Shown piece after piece: positions 1-9,128 of a stretch of DNA of 42,358 nucleotides. The stretch is taken from assembly GCA_946615965.1 (NCBI GenBank), contig CAMOIC010000009.1, positions 1 to 42,358 on the forward strand, read 5' to 3'. The notes below the pieces were generated by a model that was not told the origin of the DNA, did not search any database, and worked only from the letters and a program-made list of their open reading frames with translations. Both the position numbers and the translations under genes were made by a program. How positions within the stretch are numbered: position 1 is the first letter of the stretch; each line of letters begins with the position of its first letter. The DNA comes from UBA3700 sp002372775. Its GTDB lineage: Bacteria > Bacillota > Clostridia > Christensenellales > UBA3700.

Positions 1-6
1 AATAAG

Positions 7-36
7 AAAAAACCTGACTTTTGGGTCAGGTTTTTT
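7..36 (-). terminator. Rho-independent terminator of the coiled-coil gene
   Basis: The arms ACCTGAC (12-18) and GTCAGGT (25-31) pair around a 6-nt loop. An A-run (7-12) and a T-run (31-36) flank the stem, so it can work on either strand. It lies just past the stop of the minus-strand gene ending at 57. Confidence 0.85.
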
Positions 37-56
37 AATATCCATTTTGTTTATAT

Positions 57-545
57 TTATTGTTGTTGTTGATTAGGGTCCATACCACGGTCATATTGTG
101 GGAAAATTCTAGCTTTTGTATCAAGTACAACTTGTAGAATCTCTCTTGAATGTGCTTCTGCATCGTCCATAAGTTTTGCAACATCTTGGTATGCTTGGCC
201 TACTAAATTATTTGCATAATTTGATGCATCTTGAAGAATTTGATCAGCTTGTCTTTTTGCTTCTTCTACGATTCTGTTCTCACCAACAAGTTGTTGTGCT
301 TGTCTATTTGCTTCATCGATAATTCTCTTAGCTTCTTCTTGAGCTTCAAGCTTAATATGTTGAGCATTCTTAGTTACTATTCTTGCTTGAGATAATTCGC
401 TTGGAAGTAAGCTTCTAATTTGAGCAATACATTCAAGACATGCACTCTCATCTACAAGCTTTGAATCTGTCATGAAACCCTTCTTAGCAAGAGTAATGTT
501 AGATTCTAATTTATTTAACCATTCATCAACATTCATTTCTATCAT
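57..545 (-). CDS. Small coiled-coil protein, ATP-synthase-b-like
   Basis: This 162-residue soluble protein is mostly one long helix rich in Ala, Glu, Gln and Lys (about residues 50-145), with repeats such as EEAKRIIDEANRQA and EEAKRQADQILQDA that resemble the b-subunit stalk of ATP synthase or the coiled coil of DivIVA-type proteins. There is no membrane segment, and the C-terminus ends in a Gln run. Its start overlaps the end of the RsmD-CoaD gene by 20 bases, so translation is probably coupled. Similar coiled-coil ORFs often follow coaD in Firmicutes (family knowledge), but no function is established. The name only describes the fold expected from the sequence. Confidence 0.75.
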   Translation of the reverse strand: MIEMNVDEWLNKLESNITLAKKGFMTDSKLVDESACLECIAQIRSLLPSELSQARIVTKNAQHIKLEAQEEAKRIIDEANRQAQQLVGENRIVEEAKRQADQILQDASNYANNLVGQAYQDVAKLMDDAEAHSREILQVVLDTKARIFPQYDRGMDPNQQQQ

Positions 546-1560
546 TTTTCAAATTCTCCTTGAAAATCTTTACTATTAAATTATTAGCATATTTTGGAAC
601 AAAAGTCCTAATATTTTCACCATTTTCTAATGCAGTTCTTACTTTAGTAGAACTTACATCTTCATATTTATTTGTAGCTTTATATAAAACAGTCTCTACA
701 TTTCCATGTTCTTTGTTGTATTTTGCCATATCTTGTTCGTAAAGATAATCTTGTTCTGTTCTATAACCTCTTACTATTATACCGATTTTCTTATTATTTA
801 GATACTCAAATACAAAACCATCAGTATAATCTACAGAAACATTAGATAAATCTTGAACTGCAGCTTTTACAACATCTGCTCTTTGCTTTAGCGTAAAGAA
901 TGCTTTTTTATCTTCATTTTGTGCAACTAAAACAAGAACTCTATCATAGTTTTCAGCAGCTTGCTCTATTACATCTAAATGGCCAACTGTAATTGGATCA
1001 AAGCTTCCTGTTACTGCACATACACTCTTTGTTATAGCGATATAATCTACAACAACTTTACCAAATGTCTTTCTCTTTTCTATAAAGAAATCATAAGATA
1101 AATCATATTTCTTTTCTACATCATGTTCATAGATAATATAACCATTTTCTTTTAATAAATTCTTAGCCTTAACTATCTTTGTAATTTCGTTAATACAATC
1201 TAGAGCAAATGGCGCATCTACAAATATAAAATCAACGCTTCCAACGATAGAATTAAGAGTTTCTCTATAATCACGATTAAGAATCTTATAATTACCATCT
1301 ATACCCTTTAAATTGGCTTTAGTACATTCTAAAGAACTCTTTGCGATGTCTGAGAAGATTACTTCGCTAGCGCCTCTTGATATGGCTTCTATTCCCATAG
1401 AACCTGTACCTGTAAATAGGTCTACAAATCTAGACTGAGCAATATTAAATTGAATGACATTAAAGATAGATTCTTTAACTCTATCTATTGTTGGTCTTAC
1501 TGCCATTCCTTCTGGCGCAAAAAGAGGCTTTCCTCTATATTTACCACTAATTACTCTCAC
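526..1560 (-). CDS. RsmD-CoaD fusion: 16S rRNA G966 methyltransferase and phosphopantetheine adenylyltransferase
   Basis: One 344-residue ORF carries two enzymes normally made separately. Residues 1-176 match RsmD (start MRVISGKYRG, RPTIDRVKESIFN, SAM loop LFTGTGSMGIEAISRGA at 48-64), which methylates G966 of 16S rRNA. Residues 179-340 match CoaD, which makes dephospho-CoA from 4'-phosphopantetheine and ATP: GSFDPITVGH at 185-194 with the TxGH nucleotide motif, VRGYR at 263, SSTKVR at 303. No in-frame ATG, GTG or TTG codon lies near the junction (about base 1029), so CoaD cannot obviously start on its own. The RsmD motif IV reads DAPF (115-118) instead of DPPF. The gene overlaps the upstream cyclo-ligase gene by 14 bases. 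Adjacent rsmD and coaD genes are common in Firmicutes, so stop-codon loss is the likely origin. Confidence 0.9.
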   Translation of the reverse strand: MRVISGKYRGKPLFAPEGMAVRPTIDRVKESIFNVIQFNIAQSRFVDLFTGTGSMGIEAISRGASEVIFSDIAKSSLECTKANLKGIDGNYKILNRDYRETLNSIVGSVDFIFVDAPFALDCINEITKIVKAKNLLKENGYIIYEHDVEKKYDLSYDFFIEKRKTFGKVVVDYIAITKSVCAVTGSFDPITVGHLDVIEQAAENYDRVLVLVAQNEDKKAFFTLKQRADVVKAAVQDLSNVSVDYTDGFVFEYLNNKKIGIIVRGYRTEQDYLYEQDMAKYNKEHGNVETVLYKATNKYEDVSSTKVRTALENGENIRTFVPKYANNLIVKIFKENLKNDRNEC

Positions 1561-2089
1561 TAATTACTCCTAAATCTGTAACTATATAATCTAATTTTAT
1601 ATCTGTTTCTTCTGTGTCAATCTTATCCATTTCTTGACATGAAAATGCAAGTCCTATTTTTAAACAATTATTATTCTCAAAGAATCTATCATAATAACCT
1701 TTGCCTTTGCCTAGTCTATTTAGATTCTTATCAAAACCAAGAAGTGGAGTCACACATACATCAAAATCAATTTCTTCTTTTGTGTACTCTTTTCCTATAG
1801 GTTCCTTTATTCCAAATGCACCTATAGAATACTTTGTATTCTCATCTACTCTTATGAATACCATGTCATCGCCTATAACTTTTGGCATAAACAATTCAAC
1901 CTTGTCTTTATAGTATTCAACAAGCTTATTTGTAGATACTTCACTATTTATGGAATTGTATATTAAAACTTTCCCTTTCAACAAATTCAAAGAGATTAAA
2001 TTTGAATATACCTTATCGCTAAGAATATCTTTATTCTCTAAGCTTTTAAGTCTTGATTTAATCTCTTGTCTTTGTTCTATTTTATTCAT
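1547..2089 (-). CDS. 5-formyltetrahydrofolate cyclo-ligase
   Basis: This 180-residue cytosolic enzyme converts 5-formyl-THF to 5,10-methenyl-THF using ATP. The C-terminal family signature is clear: PLLGFDKNLNRLGKGKGYYDRFFE, whose core LGKGKGYYDRF forms the nucleotide and substrate site. The length is typical. The start codon shares a base with the stop of the upstream hydratase gene (TAATG arrangement), and the 3' end overlaps the RsmD-CoaD gene by 14 bases, so the four genes down to base 57 look like one transcript. Confidence 0.92.
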   Translation of the reverse strand: MNKIEQRQEIKSRLKSLENKDILSDKVYSNLISLNLLKGKVLIYNSINSEVSTNKLVEYYKDKVELFMPKVIGDDMVFIRVDENTKYSIGAFGIKEPIGKEYTKEEIDFDVCVTPLLGFDKNLNRLGKGKGYYDRFFENNNCLKIGLAFSCQEMDKIDTEETDIKLDYIVTDLGVISESN

Positions 2090-4344
2090 TACATTTGGCT
2101 CTTATAGTAGTTAATTAAGCAACCTTGATTAATGATTTCTCTTTCACTATCTGTAAGTGGATCTATCTTTAGAGTAATATCAAATGCCTTACCATTTCTT
2201 ACAACTTTTGCTGGGAATGATAAATCATTGTTATTAATCTTTTCCTTTGTGTTAGGGATGATAATAATATCTCCAACTTCAAATGAATCTTGCGCATTGA
2301 TAAATGGGAACATACCCCAGTTAATCAAATTACTTCTATATCTCTTTGTAGCGTATTCACGAGAAATGTTACATACACCACCAAGAACTCTTTGACATGA
2401 AGCTGCTTGTTCTCTTGCAGAACCATCACCTGGCTTAATTGCAAATACACCAGAACCAATTGAAACGCTTCCCTTTAAATCTAATCCTGAAACCTTAACT
2501 GCATCAGCATATTCTTTGTTTAAACCAGAATCTCTTCTTTGTAATTCATCAGCATAAATTTCTTTAGCCTTTGGAACATAATTTGGATCCTTTCTAGATA
2601 AAGCAAATTCAGCAAGTTTTAGAGGATTTGATCTATAAGATGATGTTTCACCTGATGGGATTAATTCATCTGTTGTTGTAACTGGATCATTAATAACAGA
2701 AGCAAGCTTAACGATAACGTTATCTGTAAGATTAATAACTTCTGGCCAGTCTTTGATGTTTGGACCATATTGAAGAGGTAAATCTTCTTGTGGCTTATTG
2801 TATCCCATATAAACTCTATTTTGATAAATGCTTTCATCAAACTTGAATCCAGGAATTGTGTTATCGTAATCAACATCTAAAGCAGATGTTAATGCACCGC
2901 CATTCATAGCTGTTGCAGCAATAGATCTAGCATCCATTAATGCTACAGATGCGATTTGTCCATTAGCTGGCTTTGAACCTTCTCTGTTTTCGAAGTTTCT
3001 TGTTGAATGTCTAATACTTAATGCATTATTAGCAGGAACATCTCCAGCACCAAAACATGGTCCGCAGAAACATGTCTTAATAATAGCGCCGCTCTTTAAT
3101 AAGCTTCCTAAAGCTCCCTTTTCAAGCAAGTCTTCATAAATTGGAGTAGATGAAGGATATACACTTAGTGTGAACTTACCAGAACCAATGAACTTATTCT
3201 TTAGGATTGATGAAGCTTCATAGATGTTATCATATGTACCACCGGCACATCCTGCAATAACACCTTGTTCAACCATAACTTTACCATCTTTAATCTTGTC
3301 TAATAGAGAAATCTTAACATTCTTTAATCTTGCGTTAGCTTCTTCTTCAGCCTTTGCTAAGATATCAGCTGGATTTTCTATAACATCTTTTAAGTTATAA
3401 ACATTTGATGGGTGGAATGGAAGTGCGATTTGTGGTTCAACTGTAGATAAATCTACATTTACAACACCATCATAATAAGCAACTTCTGCTGGTTTGATTT
3501 CCTTATAATCATTTATTCTTCCACGAACGAAATAGTAATTCTTAACTTCTTCGTCATCTGTTCTCCAGATAGAAGATAAACATGTAGTTTCTGTTGTCAT
3601 AACATCAATACCATTTCTATATTCGATAGGAAGATTCTTGATGCCATCACCGACGAATTCCATAACTTTGTTTTTAACAAAGCCGTTCTTAAATACTGCA
3701 CCAATAATAGCAAGAGCAACGTCTTGAGGACCTACACCCTTTCTTGGCTTACCAGTAAGATTAATAGCTATAACGTCTGGATATTTAATATCGTAAGTTC
3801 TATTTAATAATTGCTTAACAAGTTCTGGGCCACCTTCACCCATTGCCATTGTTCCTAAAGCACCATAACGAGTATGAGAATCTGATCCTAGAATCATCTT
3901 TCCGCATCCACTCATCATTTCTCTCATATATGTATGAATAACTGCTTGGTGAGCTGGAACGAAAATGCCGCCGTATTTCTTAGCAGCAGATAGACCAAAT
4001 ACGTGGTCATCTTCATTAATTGTTCCACCTACTGCGCATAATGAATTGTGACAGTTTGTTAAAACATATGGAATTGGGAATTTCTTAAGTCCACTTGCCT
4101 TTGCTGTTTGAATAATACCAACATAAGTAATATCATGTGATGCCATTGCATCGAATTTGATCATTAATGGTTCACCTTTTTTTGTGATACCTGTTGTATT
4201 ATGGCTCTTTAAAATTGAATATGCCATTGTGCCTTGGTAGGCTTCATCAAGTGCTTTTTCTGGAACGCCTGCTTTTACTGCATCAGCCGCACTTAAAAAC
4301 TTGCCTCCAACTAAATACTTTCCTTCTGATTCTAGATTAATCAT
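2089..4344 (-). CDS. Aconitase-family hydratase, YbhJ-like
   Basis: This 751-residue protein has the full aconitase layout: a three-domain N-terminal core and a C-terminal swivel domain containing GSAREQAA (GSSRE-type active-site loop). The expected 4Fe-4S ligands are visible as Cys366 (IAGCAGG) and Cys427/Cys430 (CFCGPCFG). The usual TNSS after the first Cys is replaced by TYDN, and the start (NLESEGKYLVGGKFLSAADA) and length fit the YbhJ-type hydratases rather than AcnA or AcnB. The real substrate of that group is not established, so citrate/isocitrate should not be assumed. No other TCA gene is nearby; it heads a unit with folate, rRNA and CoA genes. A weak ribosome site (GGAG) lies about 5 bases before the ATG. 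Confidence 0.85.
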   Translation of the reverse strand: MINLESEGKYLVGGKFLSAADAVKAGVPEKALDEAYQGTMAYSILKSHNTTGITKKGEPLMIKFDAMASHDITYVGIIQTAKASGLKKFPIPYVLTNCHNSLCAVGGTINEDDHVFGLSAAKKYGGIFVPAHQAVIHTYMREMMSGCGKMILGSDSHTRYGALGTMAMGEGGPELVKQLLNRTYDIKYPDVIAINLTGKPRKGVGPQDVALAIIGAVFKNGFVKNKVMEFVGDGIKNLPIEYRNGIDVMTTETTCLSSIWRTDDEEVKNYYFVRGRINDYKEIKPAEVAYYDGVVNVDLSTVEPQIALPFHPSNVYNLKDVIENPADILAKAEEEANARLKNVKISLLDKIKDGKVMVEQGVIAGCAGGTYDNIYEASSILKNKFIGSGKFTLSVYPSSTPIYEDLLEKGALGSLLKSGAIIKTCFCGPCFGAGDVPANNALSIRHSTRNFENREGSKPANGQIASVALMDARSIAATAMNGGALTSALDVDYDNTIPGFKFDESIYQNRVYMGYNKPQEDLPLQYGPNIKDWPEVINLTDNVIVKLASVINDPVTTTDELIPSGETSSYRSNPLKLAEFALSRKDPNYVPKAKEIYADELQRRDSGLNKEYADAVKVSGLDLKGSVSIGSGVFAIKPGDGSAREQAASCQRVLGGVCNISREYATKRYRSNLINWGMFPFINAQDSFEVGDIIIIPNTKEKINNNDLSFPAKVVRNGKAFDITLKIDPLTDSEREIINQGCLINYYKSQM

Positions 4345-4359
4345 TTATCTATACTCCTT

Positions 4360-7300
4360 CTAATCCTTTGTCATAACTAATATATAAATTGTGTATCCCC
4401 TATATTGAGCAACAAGTGTTATTCTTTCAAGCGAATAATTTGCTACATCATTATAAGAATATGAGCTATCTGCGATATACATAACAGATACTATCTCATT
4501 AGAATTAACACCAGCGCCACTTACTGATTGAACTAAAGCGTTTACCAATACTTGAGCTTCTTGTTGTGATGTTATTCTGTTATCATATAATACACCATTA
4601 TATTCAAAATTAATATTTTTAAATATATCAAATTGCACGTCATTTGCAAAATTAATTTCAAATGGACTTTGCTTTGATTTTACGAATCTTGATGATCTAT
4701 TATCATTTTCGCTCGAAGTCATCAAGAAATATTGATATCCTATAAACTCGTAATCGTAAGGAATATTAGAAGAATAAATATTACCCCACGTTGGATCTGA
4801 GTAATACCAATTACCCGCAATACATATTTCAACCCAAGCATGTGCTCCCATCTTATCTGCAGACTTTCCTGCAAGGCCAGTAACTTTATGAGCCTCAATA
4901 CCCATTGTATTAAGCATTACAGACATTAAAGCTGCAATGCCATTACATACAGCATAATGATTCTCGCTAAATATACCCTCAATGTAATAGCATTCCCAGC
5001 CATATGCTTCATTGTATTTTTCGGAATAAGTTGACGAATTGGTGTAATATGGAGAACCCTCATAATACTCCAATTCTTTAACAGAAGCGTAATCGTAAAC
5101 AACAGTGCTACAAATCCAATCATAAACAGCTAAAGCTATTTCATAATCTGACATATCCTCACTAAGTATACTCTTAAGTGTATCCTTTATTGTGTCATAT
5201 AATGTTTTTAGCTTTGAACCATTTTCAAATACTGGAACAAAACCATGTTCTAGCGCCATATATAATTCGATAGAAGAATTAACTAAAGCAGTACCATTGT
5301 TATTATCTTCTATTGGGAATGTATAATTTGCTCTATTTATTCCACTGCCATAATGTACCATTGAATAATCAGAATTCTTGTGATTCTTTGCTGCTCTTTC
5401 AGATGTTTGATCTGGCACGTGATCAGAATTATCTGGGCACATATCTCCATAGTATGTAATTTTTAAAACATAGCCATATCCTTCATAGAAATCTTGAGAA
5501 ACTAAAGAACATGTCAAAGAATATGAACCAGCTTCTGGCAAATCATATTCCATATTTGCAAATGAAGAAAGAACGAAATCTATATTTCTATAGAATGAGT
5601 GGTTCACAGCGTTTCCAGAGTATACATCTGTACCATCATTTCTCTTTAGAGTGTAATCAAATTTCTCAAAATCTTCTTCTTCAAAATCAAATACAACTAA
5701 AATATCATTTCCGTTGGTAACATTTCTATACAAGTATGTATAGAATACAAAGTCATAATATTCTTTCCAGCTTGTAATATAGAAATTACCAGTAATACCA
5801 TATACTGTGAATGTTTGATCTAAAACAGGTGTAACTACAGAATTTTTTATTGTACATTCGTTATCGTCATATAAATTCAACTTTGTAATAACATTTGCAC
5901 TCTTAAATTCTGTATTATCCACTACGCTTGTAACAGAAACTGTTTGATTCTTTACAAAGATTAATCCTGTAGCATTAAAGCTATTGCCAGAGAATCTAGA
6001 TGGATGCGAAGTAGTTGAATATTCAACATTATCAATTTTTACGATAAATAATGATGTCTCAACATCACAATCCCATGTAACATATACATCTGGCCAAGTT
6101 GAATCAACCTCAACTTTTACATTGTATGGATAATTATATGTGTTATTCACAACAAGGAACGAATCGGCAAAAATACCTGTTGATGTATAAACTCTTAAGA
6201 TATGAGTTCCAACATCATATTTCTTCAAAATATTACTATCTACATAAATACTGTCATTTACAAATGAATACTCAACATCTTTACCATCAATAGTGACATC
6301 TTTAATTGAACTTGCAGACATTGCATTTGCCGGAGTAATTATAAAATCATCTGAGCTAAACTTGACGTAATCACTCACTGTAAATTGTGGAGCTAAAGAA
6401 TCAACAATTTCAATATGATATCTTAAATCGTCATTAGATTCAAAAGACACTTCAAGTAAATACTTCTTATCCAAAATCATTCCATTTAATGCATCTCTTG
6501 AGATAATCAATCTATCTAAATCTACAATATAATCTTCACCGACAGTTAATTCTCTACCTGCAATAGTAACACCACTAACAACAACTGGCTCATCATATTT
6601 TATACATACATTCTTAGTTTCTTCTGTTGCGTAATATAAACTAGGAATATTTGCCACTTCAATATATGAATGAGGATCAAGCATTGCTGATTCAGCATAT
6701 GCTGCATATAAATCTAAATTTTGAGTGTACTTATCTGTTGATTTAAATCTTTGAGTAAGTTCCGCATCTAAGTACCAGCCTATAAACACCATATTCTCTT
6801 TTAATGGAGATGGTAAATTCAACTCTGTTTCAATAGTATATGAGTTAAAACCTTCATCATCAAATGTAATACCTGAACCAACAACATTATGATAAGTGAT
6901 ACTATATGTTATTAAATTCCAAGATGGATATACATCAATATCTTTATGGAAGTTTTGATTTTCTGTTAACTCTGTATGCAAATCTTCATCCAAATACCAA
7001 CCTGCAAAGCTACAGCCTGGTCTTGATGGATTCTCTAAGTGAATAGTACTGAAATATCTATAATAAGCAAGATTAGCGCTGCTATTTTGAGCATCACTCT
7101 CTAAGTGATAATTAATCTTGTATTTAATCTCATACATTAACGCATAAAGCGTTAAGTTTTCACCATATATTTTGTCCTTATAATATCTCTTTGTATAGTT
7201 AGAATCTAAGAACCAACCTTCAAATGTATAACCCACCTTTGTTGGATCATCGAAAGATAACTTATCATTAACTGTGTATGTATTCAATCCTTTTGAATCA

Positions 7301-8100
7301 AAAGTTGCACCTGTTGGAACATTAAATGAAATTGTATAAATTACAATAGTCCATTTAGCATATAAAGTTATATCATCCTCAATAGTTGTTCCGTTTGTAT
7401 ACTTGGTATTAAAACCTTTATCTAAATACCAGCCTAAGAATGCATAACCAGTTTTAGTTGGAGCTGAAACATTTAAGGTACCGCCATGTGCTATTTCAGC
7501 AACATTATCTTCACTGTTTACACCACCATCAAGCACATAGTTAACAGTACAGTTTGCCTCTTCCCATTCTGCATATAAAGTTACATCACTTCTAACTCTA
7601 TAGTATCTAACATCAACTGGAGTTGTTAGAGTTGGGTCTAGATACCAACCAGTAAATCTATACCCACTACGTGTTGGTATTGGGTTATTCAATTTTGATC
7701 TAAATTTACAACTGTAACTTTCTAAATCATTTCCGCCTCTTGTGTTAAAAGTAACAACATATGAACTTTTAACATTACTTTCGGATATAAAATGCGCATA
7801 AACTTCAATGTCTTCTGTAAGTTCTTTATTTAGATATGTAGTCTCATCAAATTCTTGAGTATAGTATTGGTCTTTATACCAGCCATAGAACACATAACCA
7901 TCCATGGTAGGATCTTCAGGAAGAACAATCTCCTCATTGCCTTGTGTTCTTACATAAGAATAGTAGCCCCAAGAGCCACCTTCTGACACTTTAAACTCAA
8001 TTGTATGCTTAGAAACATCTGTTGAACACGCGATAATTGATACACCAATAAGTGCAACAACTAAAACTATGAAAAAAATTTTAAAAAATTTTGTGCGCAT
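4360..8100 (-). CDS. Lipoprotein with six InlB-type repeats and a transglutaminase-like domain
   Basis: This 1246-residue exported protein starts with a lipoprotein signal (hydrophobic 5-24, lipobox IIAC, Cys25). About residues 34-465 hold six Listeria-Bacteroides (Flg_new/InlB B) repeats, each with a GWYLD-like core and an LYA-W end. Beta-rich modules follow, including one with PYN, VYV-WDCD and GNSFNA (658-710). The C-terminal part is a transglutaminase/cysteine-protease-like domain with the triad Cys1052 (YAVCNGIA), His1087 (GAHAWVE) and Asp1102 (YSDPTW). It is probably anchored outside the cell and may bind or modify surface or mucosal proteins; the activity and target are not known. The second lipoprotein at 27064-29850 is a paralogue without the repeats. 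No Shine-Dalgarno site precedes the ATG. Confidence 0.85.
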   Translation of the reverse strand: MRTKFFKIFFIVLVVALIGVSIIACSTDVSKHTIEFKVSEGGSWGYYSYVRTQGNEEIVLPEDPTMDGYVFYGWYKDQYYTQEFDETTYLNKELTEDIEVYAHFISESNVKSSYVVTFNTRGGNDLESYSCKFRSKLNNPIPTRSGYRFTGWYLDPTLTTPVDVRYYRVRSDVTLYAEWEEANCTVNYVLDGGVNSEDNVAEIAHGGTLNVSAPTKTGYAFLGWYLDKGFNTKYTNGTTIEDDITLYAKWTIVIYTISFNVPTGATFDSKGLNTYTVNDKLSFDDPTKVGYTFEGWFLDSNYTKRYYKDKIYGENLTLYALMYEIKYKINYHLESDAQNSSANLAYYRYFSTIHLENPSRPGCSFAGWYLDEDLHTELTENQNFHKDIDVYPSWNLITYSITYHNVVGSGITFDDEGFNSYTIETELNLPSPLKENMVFIGWYLDAELTQRFKSTDKYTQNLDLYAAYAESAMLDPHSYIEVANIPSLYYATEETKNVCIKYDEPVVVSGVTIAGRELTVGEDYIVDLDRLIISRDALNGMILDKKYLLEVSFESNDDLRYHIEIVDSLAPQFTVSDYVKFSSDDFIITPANAMSASSIKDVTIDGKDVEYSFVNDSIYVDSNILKKYDVGTHILRVYTSTGIFADSFLVVNNTYNYPYNVKVEVDSTWPDVYVTWDCDVETSLFIVKIDNVEYSTTSHPSRFSGNSFNATGLIFVKNQTVSVTSVVDNTEFKSANVITKLNLYDDNECTIKNSVVTPVLDQTFTVYGITGNFYITSWKEYYDFVFYTYLYRNVTNGNDILVVFDFEEEDFEKFDYTLKRNDGTDVYSGNAVNHSFYRNIDFVLSSFANMEYDLPEAGSYSLTCSLVSQDFYEGYGYVLKITYYGDMCPDNSDHVPDQTSERAAKNHKNSDYSMVHYGSGINRANYTFPIEDNNNGTALVNSSIELYMALEHGFVPVFENGSKLKTLYDTIKDTLKSILSEDMSDYEIALAVYDWICSTVVYDYASVKELEYYEGSPYYTNSSTYSEKYNEAYGWECYYIEGIFSENHYAVCNGIAALMSVMLNTMGIEAHKVTGLAGKSADKMGAHAWVEICIAGNWYYSDPTWGNIYSSNIPYDYEFIGYQYFLMTSSENDNRSSRFVKSKQSPFEINFANDVQFDIFKNINFEYNGVLYDNRITSQQEAQVLVNALVQSVSGAGVNSNEIVSVMYIADSSYSYNDVANYSLERITLVAQYRGYTIYILVMTKD

Positions 8101-8107
8101 ATTTATA

Positions 8108-8135
8108 TTATTATATGCGTCCTAGATAAAGTCAA
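8108..8135 (-). promoter_or_regulatory. Promoter placing the transcript start at the ATG of the repeat lipoprotein
   Basis: A -35 TTGACT (8130-8135) is followed by an AT-rich -10 zone: TAATAA (8108-8113, 16-nt spacer) overlapping TATAAT (8110-8115, 14-nt spacer). Either would start RNA at about 8101-8103, 1-3 nt before the ATG at 8100. That explains the missing ribosome site and suggests a leaderless or near-leaderless mRNA. Confidence 0.45.
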
Positions 8136-8151
8136 TGTACAAAATGGTTAA

Positions 8152-9081
8152 TTAGAAGTTTTTAATAAAGTAACTTTCAAGTAGTCCAATAGGATGATAA
8201 GATAATTTACTCTTTCTTAATCCCTCATCTCCCATGTCTTCTTGTCTATTAACAATTCTCACATTTTTAAAGCATTCTTTAGCCACTAAATTTAACAGTT
8301 TTGAATATACGCCATCATATGCAACATTAGCTTTTTCTATATGTTCAATCGCAACTCCTGATGATGTAATTTCTACTAAAGAAAAGCCTATAATTTTATT
8401 GTCAACTAAAAGGCAATACGCATGAATATTATCTTCACTCATTGAGGCTTCAATTTGAGTTCTAATTGCTCTTTCTTCTTCTTGTTTATCATCCTCAATA
8501 TACTCTTCATCTTTCTTGGATTCCCAGTTAGAAATAAGGGCTGCTAAACCTTCACAATCACCCTTTTGCAATGGTCTAAATTCATAAGAATAAAGCTTAT
8601 CAAATTTGGCAATGTGATTACGCTTTCCATGATACTTTTTACCGCTAAAGTTTATAAGATCCATAGGATCATATAAATATTCCGAATAATCTCTATTATA
8701 GATAGGCTCTAAACCAAGCTCTTTAACGGCATCTAAATGATCTTGTGTGACACCATCGATTAGAAGATAATCACCATCTTCTTTTACTTGCTCTAGGATC
8801 AATTCAAAACCTTTTTTGAAATTGTCTTTTGTTGTCAAAGGAGCTAGATAAACATATTTAGGTGTTTTGCCATTAAAAAACTCTTCATCAAGTATATGAA
8901 CAGGTGTTTCAAAGCGCAAAAAAACTATGTCGTCACATTGTGCAACTTGCATAGTGTCATAACGAAAAAAACTCCAAGATTTTAGGTATGTTTTTGAGTA
9001 ATCGCAGCCGTTGTAATCTGTCTTTGAAAGTTCGTTATTTATTATGATAAAATCTTCGTCTTTTATATTTCTAAAATGCAT
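8152..9081 (-). CDS. DUF2156 (PG-lysyltransferase C-terminal-like) acyltransferase-fold protein
   Basis: This 309-residue cytosolic protein fits the DUF2156 family, two fused GNAT-like folds related to the soluble part of MprF and FemX-type aminoacyl transferases. Seen directly: the LSGKKYHGKRNHIAKFDK-type signature (FSGKKYHGKRNHIAKF, about 147-162), an EFRPL strand after it, and a second GNAT-like half with IGFSLVEI. There are no membrane segments, unlike full MprF. The family's true acceptor is undetermined. It has a plain ribosome site (AAGGA) 7 bases before the ATG and is divergent from the 9129-12507 operon across a 47-base gap. Confidence 0.8.
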   Translation of the reverse strand: MHFRNIKDEDFIIINNELSKTDYNGCDYSKTYLKSWSFFRYDTMQVAQCDDIVFLRFETPVHILDEEFFNGKTPKYVYLAPLTTKDNFKKGFELILEQVKEDGDYLLIDGVTQDHLDAVKELGLEPIYNRDYSEYLYDPMDLINFSGKKYHGKRNHIAKFDKLYSYEFRPLQKGDCEGLAALISNWESKKDEEYIEDDKQEEERAIRTQIEASMSEDNIHAYCLLVDNKIIGFSLVEITSSGVAIEHIEKANVAYDGVYSKLLNLVAKECFKNVRIVNRQEDMGDEGLRKSKLSYHPIGLLESYFIKNF

Positions 9082-9091
9082 GCGTATTTCC

Positions 9092-9121
9092 TTGCCACGC
9101 GTTTTTTATGCGTGTTATAAT
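9092..9121 (+). promoter_or_regulatory. Promoter of the PH-rdgB-yfcE-typA operon
   Basis: TTGCCA (9092-9097) and a perfect TATAAT (9116-9121) are separated by 18 bases. The predicted start (about 9128) coincides with the ATG at 9129, and no Shine-Dalgarno sequence is present. The -10 also reads TATTAT on the other strand, so it may be shared with the divergent gene at 9081. Confidence 0.55.
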
Positions 9122-9128
9122 AGCGACT

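Noticed and set aside
6600..8000. Repeats in the lipoprotein gene as a CRISPR or DNA repeat array
   Set aside because: The periodicity is at protein level (InlB-type repeats of about 70 residues) with diverged DNA; there are no identical short repeats with spacers.
9108..9128. Longer start of the PH-like gene at 9108
   Set aside because: It lies upstream of the -10 box (9116-9121), so it would not be transcribed from that promoter.
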